Assembly: GCA_035762175.1 (NCBI GenBank)
Contig: DASTPP010000249.1
Coordinates: forward strand, 1 to 33,574
Direction of reading: 5' to 3'
DNA length: 33,574 bases
DNA from: DASTPP01 sp035762175
GTDB taxonomy: Bacteria; Myxococcota_A; Polyangia; Polyangiales; Polyangiaceae
Positions 18,201 through 26,272 of the stretch are shown piece by piece (the stretch's first letter is position 1; each line of letters starts with the position of its first letter). The position numbers and the translations under genes are program-made. Below the pieces are notes generated by a model. That model was given only the letters and a program-made list of their open reading frames with translations, had not been told where the DNA came from and did no database searches.

Positions 18201-21200
18201 CTACGTCGTGAGGGCGCGCTCGCACCGCGCGACGACCTCCTCGGGCACGGCGCGTTCGCCGTTCAGGTAGCGCACGAGCGTGCTCAACGCGCAGCCGAGC
18301 GTGCGCGCCGCCGGCCGGACGCCCCCGAGCGCGTCGACCAGCTTCTGGAAGGATGCCCGGTCGAGCGCGGCGCGCGTCTTCGGCCGCCCCCCCGGCCGCG
18401 CCGCGCGGCCGAGCGCGTCCCAGGCCGCCCCCCCCGGCAGCATGCGCCCGACGTGCAGGGCCCGGGCGGGCTTGGTCCGGTGCACGGGCCGCAGGCGCCC
18501 GTGGGCCTGTTCGAGCTCGGCCCGGCAGATCGCTTCCGCCCGCGCCTCCCACGTCACGCCGAGCCGCAGGAAGTCGACCTCCGTCCGCACCTCGTCGAGG
18601 TTCGGCCACGGGTCGCCGATCGTGGCGAGCGCGTCGGCGTGCTTCATCCCGTCGAGGCCCCGCACCCCGCCGTAGTGGCCGAGCAAGAGCTCGCCGGGCC
18701 AGCGACCGATCTCGGGGCCGAGCGCCGCGGTCAGCGTGGCGAGGTCGTCGCGCGCCTGGCCTGCCCTCTCCCACGCCAGGAGGAGGTCGGCGTCGCCCGG
18801 GCGGCGCGAGGCGTCGATGGCGAGTTCGAGGGGCAGGAAGGTGATGATGGCGAGGGCGCCGCGCGCGGGCGACTCGAGCGCCCAGTCGACGACGGTGCGC
18901 AAGGCGGCGGCGACCGCGCGCACGCCCCGTTCGCTGGCGAGGCGCCGGCCGGGCATCCAGTGCGCGCGCGTGGCCCGCCTGGACTCGTGCTTGCGCGCGA
19001 CCGGGGCCCCGTCGGGGGGGGCCGGCAGGCGGACGTAGCGCGGCGGCTTGCCGAAGACCCTCTCGTAGAGGGGCATGTGCACGTCCGCGTTCGCGTCGAG
19101 CACCACCACCGCGCCCTCGCGCGTCAACGCGTCCAGGAGGTTGCCGTTCGGTATCGTGACCAGCAGGCGCGGCTTGCCCTGGTGCCAGCGCACCCGCACG
19201 AGGCCGGGGGTCTTGCCGTCGAAGAAGCGCCGCAGGGTCCCGAGCACGTGCGAGGCGGCGCCGAGCGCGTCCGCGAGCGGCGGCCGCTGCTTCGCCTGGC
19301 CGAGCGACGTGTACAGCAGGGGCGGCGCCTTCGACACCCGGTTCGGCTCGATCGCGACGGCCAGCGCGCGGGAGAGGTCGTAGGCGTCGCGGTGCGTTCG
19401 CACGAAGGGGTCGGCGCCGTCCGCGGGCGGGGCGGCGCGGGCGTCGGGCCCCGCGGGGGCGGCGTCGGCGTCGTCGGCGAAGGGGTTCACGTACCCGTCG
19501 CGCCGCGCGAGGGCTCCGGCGTCGCGACCGGCGTCGGCGCCGACCTCGAAGGGGTTGACGTAGCCGTCGCGCGCGAGGGGCTCGGCGCCGCTTTCGGCGG
19601 GGCCGCGGTAGGCTTCGAGCGGGGTGCGCTCGACGTCGGCGGCTCGGCACGCGGTCTCGAGCCGGTCGGCGGGCACGTGCGGGGCGAGGGCGAGGAGCGC
19701 CTCTTCGGCCCACATCGGGGGCGGCTCGCCCTGGGGGGCCTGCCCGAGGTAGGCGATGAGCGCGACGAGGAGCGGGCGCAGGATGGCGCCGAAGCGGGGC
19801 TCGAAGTGCGCGGCGAGCAGGTCGAGCGCCCGCTCGAGCGCGCACGCGTCGAAGGCCACGGTCTCGAGCAGGCCGGGCGGCTCGTCGAGGACGAGCAGCC
19901 CCGTCGCGCCGGCGGCCCCGTCGAGCTCGCCGAGCAGCGCGTGCGTGCCGAGCACGATTCGGGCGTCCCGCTCGCCCTCGTAGCGCAGGCGCGCCTTGCA
20001 GCCGTCGTAGTGCTCGCAGCGCGCGATCCTGCGGCCCTCGCACAGCTCGTGCTGCAGGCTCTGGCCGCCCTCGACGAGCGGCCGGGCGACGTCGGCGAGG
20101 AGGCAGAGGTGGCGCCCCCCGGCGTCGGTCTTCGAGACCGGGCCGAAGCGCCGCTGGACCGACGCGCGCAGCTCGCGCAGCCGCGCGTAGCTCTCGATGC
20201 TGAGAGAGTTCTTGTCGAAGGCGAACACCGTCCTGCTGCCGAGGGGGGCCCGCTCGCCGAGGGCGCGCGGGGAGGCGTAGGGCCGGTTCGCCCGCTCGAG
20301 CGCGACGCGCTCGGCCGCGCGCGTCTTGCCGATGCCGCAGGCGGCGTGGATGACGGTGAGGCCCGGGCCGGCCGAGCGGATCGCCTCCTCGATCGCGGCG
20401 GTCGCCTGCTCGAGCGTGAGGGGGGCCTCGGGCGCCGGCGGGCCGTCCGGCGCCGCCGGCCCGAGGTCGGGCCGGGGCGGCGTGACGTCATTGGCGGGGG
20501 CGAGGGCCCCGAGGTCGGGCGCCGGTAGGTGGAGGTCCGGCGCGGGCAGCGCGCTGCCGGGCGGCGGCGGGTCCGCGTCGGGAGGGCGGCCCGGGGCGAG
20601 AGCCTCGTCGAGGGCCTCGTCGAGGGCGTTCGCCACCGCGCGCCAGCGCCAGCGCAGCGTTCCGAAGCCCACCATGGGCTCGCCCGCGCGGGCGCGCTCC
20701 AAGGTCGATACGGCCGCCTTCCGTCGGTCGTCGGTCTTGGTGTCGGCGCCCGTGGCGACGGAGATGTCGACGCACAGGCGCGGCACCTCCGACGGGGCGA
20801 CCCCCCGTTCGACGAGGGCGCCGGCGAGGGCGAGGAAGAGGTCGTGCCAGCTTCCGGACTCGTCGCGCACGGCCGATGCGACGCGCGCGACGAGCGGCCC
20901 CCACGCCTCGCCGCGGGGATCGATGGGCGCGCGGGGGACGATCCGGGGGCGGAGGCCCGCGCGCCCTCGCGTCCCGGGCGACGGCGCCTCGGCCGCGCCG
21001 GCCGCCGCGCGGAACGCGTCGGGCGCCCAGAGCGTCGGCGCGCCAGGCGCGCACGGCGCGGGCGCTCCCGCGGCCGAGAGTGCGGGGGGGTCGGGCGCTT
21101 CGAGGTGCACGGGCCGCATGCGGCTGAGGTCGACGAAGGGCGAGCGCCTGAGGACCCCGTCGCGCTTGACGTGCGGCAGGCGGAAGTGGCGCGTCCAGTC

Positions 21201-21752
21201 CTTGCACCTCGTGTCGACCGGCAGCCCCTCGCGCGCGAGGGCGGCGAGCCAGACCTTGATCAGGCGCTCGGCCGTGTCGGGGGGGACGGGCGCGGCGAGG
21301 GGCTGGATGAGGCGGTAGCCGTTCTTGGTGAAGTAGACGCCGAGCGTCGCGAGCGCGGGCAGCTCGGCCCACCGCTCCCACGCGTCGCGGGCGGCCCGCA
21401 GCCCCTCGGGCGTCCAGGCGGCGTGGCCGGGGTTGTCGGCGTCGCAGAAGAGCACCTGGACGTCGACCGTGAAGCCGAAGCGGGACACGTGCCCGAGGCC
21501 CGGCTTGTTGACGCGCGGCTGCCAGTCGAGCGGCAGGCCGTCCGGCCCCCGGACGAGGTAGGTCACCAGGTGCGCGTCGGCGGGGTACGTGCGGCCGAGC
21601 GCCTCGCGCAGTTCGAGCACCTCGTAGCGCGCCCGGACGCGCCGGGGGTTGGGCTTGCGCCAATCGTCCTCAACCCTCTTCACGCCGGGCACGAACTTGG
21701 AGGCCGCGACGGCGATGCGCACCTCGCCCGGGGGGGGCGACGGCGCGGTCAC
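18201..21752 (-). CDS. Primase-helicase with Fe-S-type cysteines and C-terminal HTH
   Basis: The 1183-residue product combines several replication domains. Residues about 90-215 resemble an archaeo-eukaryotic-type primase (PrimPol): FCDADNP (Asp104, Asp106), GVYFTKNGYRLIQPL and VDTRCKDWTRHFRLPHVK. Residues about 285-370 look like a primase C-terminal helical (PriCT) domain. A Pro-rich linker leads to a helicase: Walker A ACGIGKT (471-477) and Walker B VLDEPP (621-626). Four cysteines (550, 571, 579, 585; ARCEHYDGCKARL) lie between Walker A and B, as in XPD/DinG Fe-S helicases. An internal RDGYVNPF peptide occurs twice (near 19490 and 19560). The C-terminal ~55 residues (PAARTLGCALSTLVRYLNGERAVPEEV) form a helix-turn-helix. 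The GTG start overlaps the RadD-like gene stop (GTGA). It probably primes and unwinds at the element's origin. Confidence 0.8.
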   Translation of the reverse strand: MTAPSPPPGEVRIAVAASKFVPGVKRVEDDWRKPNPRRVRARYEVLELREALGRTYPADAHLVTYLVRGPDGLPLDWQPRVNKPGLGHVSRFGFTVDVQVLFCDADNPGHAAWTPEGLRAARDAWERWAELPALATLGVYFTKNGYRLIQPLAAPVPPDTAERLIKVWLAALAREGLPVDTRCKDWTRHFRLPHVKRDGVLRRSPFVDLSRMRPVHLEAPDPPALSAAGAPAPCAPGAPTLWAPDAFRAAAGAAEAPSPGTRGRAGLRPRIVPRAPIDPRGEAWGPLVARVASAVRDESGSWHDLFLALAGALVERGVAPSEVPRLCVDISVATGADTKTDDRRKAAVSTLERARAGEPMVGFGTLRWRWRAVANALDEALDEALAPGRPPDADPPPPGSALPAPDLHLPAPDLGALAPANDVTPPRPDLGPAAPDGPPAPEAPLTLEQATAAIEEAIRSAGPGLTVIHAACGIGKTRAAERVALERANRPYASPRALGERAPLGSRTVFAFDKNSLSIESYARLRELRASVQRRFGPVSKTDAGGRHLCLLADVARPLVEGGQSLQHELCEGRRIARCEHYDGCKARLRYEGERDARIVLGTHALLGELDGAAGATGLLVLDEPPGLLETVAFDACALERALDLLAAHFEPRFGAILRPLLVALIAYLGQAPQGEPPPMWAEEALLALAPHVPADRLETACRAADVERTPLEAYRGPAESGAEPLARDGYVNPFEVGADAGRDAGALARRDGYVNPFADDADAAPAGPDARAAPPADGADPFVRTHRDAYDLSRALAVAIEPNRVSKAPPLLYTSLGQAKQRPPLADALGAASHVLGTLRRFFDGKTPGLVRVRWHQGKPRLLVTIPNGNLLDALTREGAVVVLDANADVHMPLYERVFGKPPRYVRLPAPPDGAPVARKHESRRATRAHWMPGRRLASERGVRAVAAALRTVVDWALESPARGALAIITFLPLELAIDASRRPGDADLLLAWERAGQARDDLATLTAALGPEIGRWPGELLLGHYGGVRGLDGMKHADALATIGDPWPNLDEVRTEVDFLRLGVTWEARAEAICRAELEQAHGRLRPVHRTKPARALHVGRMLPGGAAWDALGRAARPGGRPKTRAALDRASFQKLVDALGGVRPAARTLGCALSTLVRYLNGERAVPEEVVARCERALTT

Positions 21753-23473
21753 GGCAGCGTGAGAACGGCGTCGGCGGTGGGGGGCGCGTCCTCGCCCGGA
21801 GGGCCCGCGCGGCCCGCGTCTCCCGGAGTCAGGCTGCGGACGTCGTCGTCGGGGACGGGCCCGCCGGTCGGACGCAGCCGCGGGGAGGCAGCGGCATGGG
21901 GGGCGGCGGGCCGAACGTCCGCGGAGACGGCCTCCCGCGCGAGGTCCGGCAGCGGGGCGCGCGCGCCCATCTCGACGCGGTAGCGGGCGAGCGCCCAGGC
22001 CGGGTCCTTCTCCTCGGCGAGCAGCGCCGCGAAGACGGTCTGTCGCGGGGCCTCGGCGGCCGGCCGCGGACGCCCTCGCGCGCCCGCGACGCGCGGCGGC
22101 GGACGGCCGTAGAGCTCGCGGAAGCGGTAGTACGCCCACCCCTCCCGGTAGCCCCGCTGGACGGCCGTCGCGAGGAGCTCGTCGTAGACCGCGCGCGGGT
22201 CCGACTCGGCCGTCGCCTCGCCCGGGAGCGCCTCGACGAGCTCGCCCGCCTTCTCCTCGAACGAGACCCGGAGCGCGAACGCGTGGCCGCACTCGGGGCA
22301 CGTCCACGTCGCGGCGGGCACCACGCGCTGGCACGACGGGCAGGCCTTGACGGGCGGCGCCTTGGCGTCCCTCTCCTGCGTCGTGCCCAGCAGGGTCCCG
22401 TCCCCCAGCGTGAGCTCGCGCTCGTCCTGCGGCAGCCCGTGCTCGAGGACGCAGCCCGCGTGGTCGAGCAGCACCGCCGAGGCGCCCTCCCAGGGGCGCA
22501 AGATGCGCCCGGCCTGCTGCAGGTAGAGCCCGAGCGACTTGGTCGGGCGCGCGAGCACGCACGCCTTGACGGCCGGGAGGTCCCAGCCCTCGCACAGGAC
22601 GCCGCAGTTGGAGACGACGAGCGTCTTGCCCCGCTTGACGCGCCGGAGGATGGCGTCGCGCTCGCGGACGGGGGTCTCGCCGTCGAGGTGCTCGGCCGGC
22701 ACCCCCGCGACGACGAAGCGCGCGGCGATGTGGCGCGAGTGCTCGACCGACGTGGCGAACACGACCGTGCGGAGGCCCCGCGCGAGCCGGCCCCAGTGCT
22801 CGACGATGTCGCCGACGAGGCCCTCGCGGTCCATCGCCCGCGCGAGCTGCCGGCCGTCGTAGTCGTGGCCCCGCAGGCGCACCCCCGCGAGGTCGGGCCC
22901 GCGGGCCGACGGGACGGTGAACACGCGCGGCTCGACCAAGTGGCCCTGCGCGATGAGCTCGCGCACCGAGGCGACCACGAGGAGCTCGTCGTAGGCGTTC
23001 GCCATCGGGCGGTTGTCGGCGCGGTACGGGGTCGCGGTGAGGCCGAGTTGCAGGGCGCCCTCGTAGTGCGCCGCGAGGTCGCGGTAGGACTTCGCGAGCG
23101 CGCGGTGCGCCTCGTCGACGAAGACGAGGTCGGCCGGCGGCTTCGGGCGGTTGCGCAGCGTGTCGATGCTGGCGACCTGCACCGCGGCGCCCGGCCGCTC
23201 GCGCGGGTCGTTGCCCATCAGCACCCCGATCGACCGGGCGGGCACGCCGTGGGCGCGCAGCTTCTCGAAGGTCTGCGCGACGAGCTCGCGGCGGTGCGCG
23301 ACGAAGAGCACGCGCTCGCCCCGGGCGAGGGCCTCGGCGATGAGGGCGACGGCGAGCACGGTCTTGCCCGAGCCGGTGGGCGAGACGAGCAGCACGCGCC
23401 GCGCCCCCGCGGCCACGAGGGCCGCGAGCCGGTCGAGCGCGGCCCGCTGGTAGGGGCGTAGCGCGAAGGCCAT
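21749..23473 (-). CDS. RadD-like SF2 helicase with zinc finger
   Basis: The 574-residue product is a superfamily 2 DNA helicase: Walker A SPTGSGKT (31-38), VDEAH (119-123), TATPYR (146-151) and motif VI QQAGRILRP (319-327). A zinc finger follows (CPSC, Cys378/381; CPEC, Cys392/395). This order, helicase core then zinc finger, matches RadD/YejH and related phage helicases, which act on branched DNA with SSB. The C-terminal ~150 residues are Ala/Pro-rich and variable. It starts 15 bp after the SSB-like gene and its stop overlaps the primase start, so the three form one operon under promoter copies 6 and 7. A partnership with the SSB-like protein is plausible, since RadD is stimulated by SSB. 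Confidence 0.88.
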   Translation of the reverse strand: MAFALRPYQRAALDRLAALVAAGARRVLLVSPTGSGKTVLAVALIAEALARGERVLFVAHRRELVAQTFEKLRAHGVPARSIGVLMGNDPRERPGAAVQVASIDTLRNRPKPPADLVFVDEAHRALAKSYRDLAAHYEGALQLGLTATPYRADNRPMANAYDELLVVASVRELIAQGHLVEPRVFTVPSARGPDLAGVRLRGHDYDGRQLARAMDREGLVGDIVEHWGRLARGLRTVVFATSVEHSRHIAARFVVAGVPAEHLDGETPVRERDAILRRVKRGKTLVVSNCGVLCEGWDLPAVKACVLARPTKSLGLYLQQAGRILRPWEGASAVLLDHAGCVLEHGLPQDERELTLGDGTLLGTTQERDAKAPPVKACPSCQRVVPAATWTCPECGHAFALRVSFEEKAGELVEALPGEATAESDPRAVYDELLATAVQRGYREGWAYYRFRELYGRPPPRVAGARGRPRPAAEAPRQTVFAALLAEEKDPAWALARYRVEMGARAPLPDLAREAVSADVRPAAPHAAASPRLRPTGGPVPDDDVRSLTPGDAGRAGPPGEDAPPTADAVLTLP

Positions 23474-23488
23474 GGTCGGCGCCGGCGC

Positions 23489-24502
23489 TCAGGCGAAGGG
23501 GTCGACGTCGGCGGCCGACGAGCCCGCGGCGGCCTGCTCGCGCGCGGCGATCCAATCGCCGGCCTCGGCGGCCTGCGAGGCGCGCAGCTCGCGCAGGCGC
23601 TCGACGCCGAACGTGGCGAGGAAGGCGTGGATGTCGGGGCGCGCGAGCCGCTTGAGCCGCGCGGCGAGGCCGGCGGCGACCGCGGGGTCGACGGCTGGGC
23701 CGTCCGCCGGAGGGCTCCCTGCCGCGCGACCCGGGGGGACCGGCGGGGGGGCGCCGGCTGCCTCGTCGCCGGGCGAGCCGAGGCTCCAGGGGTCCTGGGG
23801 GGGCCCGGGCGCGGCCGCCGTGCCTTGCGCGTCCCAGGGCGGGGGCACGAGGGGGGCGGCGGCCGCGGCGCCGGGCGCGCCGACGCCCGGGCGGCCCGCT
23901 TGGGGCGTCGGGGCGCCTGCCGCGCCGCCGTGCGGGCCGGCGCCTCCGAGCCCCGGCAGCGGGGGGGGCGCGTCCCTCGGGCCGGGCGCGGTCCGGCCCC
24001 CGCGCGAGGGGGCCTGCCCCCCGCCGGCCTCGCCGCCCGCGACGCGCTTCAAGTCGTGCAGGGGCGCGGCCGCGATGCGGGCGCGCATCGCCGCGTCGAT
24101 CCGCTCGTCCGGCAGAATCGAGTACTTCGTCTTCGGGTTCTTGGCCTCGCCGTGCCGCTCGATTTCGAACAGCCAGGCGTCGAGCCCGTACTTGGCCCGC
24201 ACCTTGACGACGTCGCGGAACCACCCCGCGCCCCCCTCGATGACCTTCATGGCGTTCTCGGCCGGCACGAAGAAGTTGACGGCGACGCGCAACGACGTGC
24301 GCTTGCCTTCGCCCAGGTGGTCGGGGTTGTTGCCGTCGAAGTCCTCGTACCGCTCGCCCGTCCAGACGACCTCGCGCGCGTACGGCTCGCCGCAGAAGGC
24401 GCCGACGACCTTGTCGCCGTCGCCCTGCAGGCGCACGAACACGCTGCCGGCCGTGTTGTGCTTGTCGGCGAGATGGATCGCGCCGTCCCACGTACTCGTC
24501 AT
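23489..24502 (-). CDS. Phage-type single-stranded DNA-binding protein
   Basis: The first ~150 residues of this 337-residue product (VFVRLQGDGDKVVGAFCGEPYAREVVW; RTSLRVAVNFFVPAENAMKVIEGGAGWFRDVVKVRAKYG; WLFEIERHGEAKNPKTKYSILPDERI) match the OB-fold pattern of phage gp32-like SSB proteins. They include the closing strand ending in a K-T-x-Y motif. A long Gly/Pro/Ala-rich linker follows, then a short helical segment and an acidic tip ending DVDPFA, close to the D-x-D-x-PF tip by which bacterial SSB recruits partners. The ATG at 24502 has a strong GAGGAG Shine-Dalgarno. It opens the replication operon, 30 bp after promoter-motif copy 6. Assignment rests on pattern and context; an unrelated OB-fold protein is possible. 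Confidence 0.7.
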   Translation of the reverse strand: MTSTWDGAIHLADKHNTAGSVFVRLQGDGDKVVGAFCGEPYAREVVWTGERYEDFDGNNPDHLGEGKRTSLRVAVNFFVPAENAMKVIEGGAGWFRDVVKVRAKYGLDAWLFEIERHGEAKNPKTKYSILPDERIDAAMRARIAAAPLHDLKRVAGGEAGGGQAPSRGGRTAPGPRDAPPPLPGLGGAGPHGGAAGAPTPQAGRPGVGAPGAAAAAPLVPPPWDAQGTAAAPGPPQDPWSLGSPGDEAAGAPPPVPPGRAAGSPPADGPAVDPAVAAGLAARLKRLARPDIHAFLATFGVERLRELRASQAAEAGDWIAAREQAAAGSSAADVDPFA

Positions 24503-24532
24503 GGAATTCTCCTCGGGGCCGCGCCCCTTCCC

Positions 24533-24565
24533 GAGCAAGGCCGGCGCCCCCTCGCCGGGGACACC
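24533..24565 (-). promoter_or_regulatory. Bipartite promoter-like motif, copy 6 (replication operon, proximal)
   Basis: Minus strand: GGTGTCCCC, 13 bp, CGGCCTTGCTC. It ends 30 bp before the SSB-like ATG, leaving room for the GAGGAG ribosome-binding site. It is the inner of two tandem copies. Confidence 0.72.
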
Positions 24566-24634
24566 GACCGCCCGTCGCTTGGATTCGTCGTCGTCGTCCG
24601 TCAGCCCCGAACGCGGGGGCCGCGGGGCTCACTC

Positions 24635-24667
24635 GAGCAAAGCCACCGGCCCGCCCGCGGGGACACC
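24635..24667 (-). promoter_or_regulatory. Bipartite promoter-like motif, copy 7 (replication operon, distal)
   Basis: Minus strand: GGTGTCCCC, 13 bp, TGGCTTTGCTC, a perfect consensus copy, 102 bp upstream of copy 6 and 23 bp after the stop of the sigma-like gene. It gives the replication operon tandem promoters, or drives a very short leader ORF starting GTGAGCCCC; the former is simpler. Confidence 0.75.
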
Positions 24668-24690
24668 GAGGGGGCGTCGAATTCGGGCCC

Positions 24691-25452
24691 TCACTCGGCC
24701 GGCAGCAGCCCCTCGCGAAGGCGCGCCAGGGCGCGCGAACGCCGGCGCTTGAGCGACGAGGTCAGGCGCTCGCGCTCGTCGCCCGTGGCGGCCGGGTGCA
24801 GGCGCGCCGCGTAGCGGGCGATCGACTCGCCCTCGAGCGCGGTGGCGAAGAGCACGTCGAGCCCCGCGCGGTGCCTGGGCGGCGTGCCGGCCACCAAGGC
24901 ACGCAGCGCCCGGTCGGCCTCCTCGCGGCGCCAGCGGGCGACGCCCGCCGCCTCGAGCAAGGGGTCGGGCGCCTCGTCGGAGAGCGTCAGCGGCTCGCGC
25001 CGGCGCTCGTCGAGCGCCTCGCGCGTGCGGCGGAAGGCGGCCCGGCGCGTCCGCTGGCGCAGGCGGCGCAGCGCGCGGCCCGGCAACTCGGCGGCGGGCA
25101 ACTCGTAGACGGCGTCGAGGAAGGCGTAGAGCACGAGCTCGTCGACGTCGCCGCCGGGCCGTCCGCGCTTGAGCACGCCGGCGAGCGTGCCGAGCATGGG
25201 GAAGAAGGCGAGCGTGAGCATGGCGCACCAGAGGGGCGCGGGCCGGGCCTGCTGCTCGGCGAGCAGGGCGCACGTGAGCTCGTCGGCGAGGGCCGCGTCG
25301 TCGTTGTCCCAGAGGAGCGTGACGACGAGGTCGGGGCTCGCGTACTCGGCCAGCCGGGGCCGGCGGCGGCGCCCCGCCTCGAAGACGGGGGCGTTGCGGG
25401 GTTCGTGCAGCTCGCGCACGAGCGCGGCGCGGACGTCGGGCAGGTGAAGCAT
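24691..25452 (-). CDS. Diverged sigma-70-family-like factor (candidate)
   Basis: The 253-residue product has two regions like those of small sigma factors. Around 75-145, PMLGTLAGVL, DVDELVLYAFLDAVYELP and an Arg-rich helix recall region 2, which binds the -10 element and core polymerase. Around 175-248, EEADRALRALVAGTPPRHRAGLDVLFATALEGESIARYAARL and LTSSLKRRRSRALARLREGL recall region 4, where a helix-turn-helix binds the -35 element. Length fits ECF-type factors. The match is weak, and another HTH regulator cannot be excluded. The ATG follows a GGAGGAG ribosome-binding site. It lies between the Com-like gene and the replication operon, next to two copies of the bipartite motif, and has no copy of its own, as expected for a gene acting above that regulon. 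Confidence 0.5.
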   Translation of the reverse strand: MLHLPDVRAALVRELHEPRNAPVFEAGRRRRPRLAEYASPDLVVTLLWDNDDAALADELTCALLAEQQARPAPLWCAMLTLAFFPMLGTLAGVLKRGRPGGDVDELVLYAFLDAVYELPAAELPGRALRRLRQRTRRAAFRRTREALDERRREPLTLSDEAPDPLLEAAGVARWRREEADRALRALVAGTPPRHRAGLDVLFATALEGESIARYAARLHPAATGDERERLTSSLKRRRSRALARLREGLLPAE

Positions 25453-25564
25453 GGGCTCCTCCGCCGGCCGGGACGACGACGGGGGGCGGCGGGCGCGGGG
25501 CGCCCGCGCTCGCTCGTCCGTCGCCGTCCGGGCCTCGGGGGCCTCGCGACGCCGGCCATCGGGG

Positions 25565-25774
25565 TCAGGCCGAGGCCTGCCTCGCGGCGTCGGGGTGGGG
25601 GGCGGGCGAGCGCTCGCTGACGTTGTGGCAGCGTCGGCAGACGGCGCGCACCGGGCCGCGGGCGACGTAGATGGCCGTCTTGTAGCGAAGGTGCAGCTCG
25701 CCTTCGCGCTCGACGCCGAGCAGGGCGTCGCAGCTCGGGCAGCGCCAGTCGATGGGGCGGGGGCCTCGGGGCAT
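25565..25774 (-). CDS. Com-like zinc-finger regulator
   Basis: The 69-residue product (IDWRCPSCDALLGVEREGELHL...VRAVCRRCHNVSE) has two CxxC pairs around a short beta region, in the pattern of the Com family of phage Mu. Mu Com is a zinc-binding protein that activates translation of the mom DNA-modification gene by binding its mRNA. A similar post-transcriptional or DNA-binding role is inferred here. The ATG at 25774 is preceded by GAGGA at good spacing. It is the first gene of the run leading into the sigma-like and replication genes, and the 11-bp repeat arrays lie directly upstream. The methylase in this element is 24 kb away. Confidence 0.65.
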   Translation of the reverse strand: MPRGPRPIDWRCPSCDALLGVEREGELHLRYKTAIYVARGPVRAVCRRCHNVSERSPAPHPDAARQASA

Positions 25775-25854
25775 GGGGGGCGGTTCCTCTCGTCGGGGGC
25801 GCGGGTCGGTCCCGCGCGGTGACGGACACGAGGCTGACGCACGGGGACGACGGA

Positions 25855-25922
25855 GGGAGCGACAAGGGAGCGACAAGGGAGCGTCGCAACGGCCGGGGCT
25901 CTGTCGCTCGCTTGTCGCTCCC
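25855..25922. repeat. 11-bp iteron array GGGAGCGACAA (main cluster)
   Basis: Three head-to-tail 11-bp units (25855-25865, 25866-25876, and 25877-25887 with a changed end) face two inverted units (25901-25911, 25912-25922), the last an exact complement. Eleven-base phasing places every unit on the same face of the helix, typical of iterons or cooperative operators. The array starts 81 bp upstream of the Com-like ATG, where it could control the early operon. Confidence 0.8.
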
Positions 25923-26059
25923 GCGTCCCCCATGCGGGTGCCCGGCGCCCCGAGGGCCTGCGTTCCTCGCGCCGAGCGCACGTCCTCCGCGCGAAAGGCC
26001 GGAATTCGTGCGGCGCGCTGCGCCGCTCGCGCGTGCCCGAGCGTAAAGACGCCGGCGCG

Positions 26060-26105
26060 GCGAGCGACAAGCGAGCGACAGAGCGGGCGGTGCCGCGTCG
26101 CTCGC
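26060..26105. repeat. Second cluster of the 11-bp repeat
   Basis: GCGAGCGACAA (26060-26070) and GCGAGCGACAG (26071-26081) are in tandem, followed by the inverted GCGTCGCTCGC (26095-26105). The layout copies the main cluster 140 bp away in reduced form. The remaining sequence from 25923 to 26272 shows no gene I can support. Confidence 0.65.
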
Positions 26106-26272
26106 GGCGATCGTCCGGAGACCCAAGCGCCGATCGCGCGCAGCGCGTAGCAACGTGGGAGTGGGGGCCCGCGTGCGGCGCAGGCGCGCCGGCCGCGCGG
26201 AGGCGACGCCCCCCCGCGTCGCCGGGCCCTCGGGCACGGCGGCTGCCCAAAGCGAGCGAGCGGGAGGTCGCC

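Noticed and set aside
18201..24632. A single 2143-codon minus-strand frame
   Set aside because: Only the part from 21752 down encodes the primase-helicase. The upstream part is out of frame across the RadD-like and SSB-like genes, and the GTG at 21752 overlaps the RadD-like stop.
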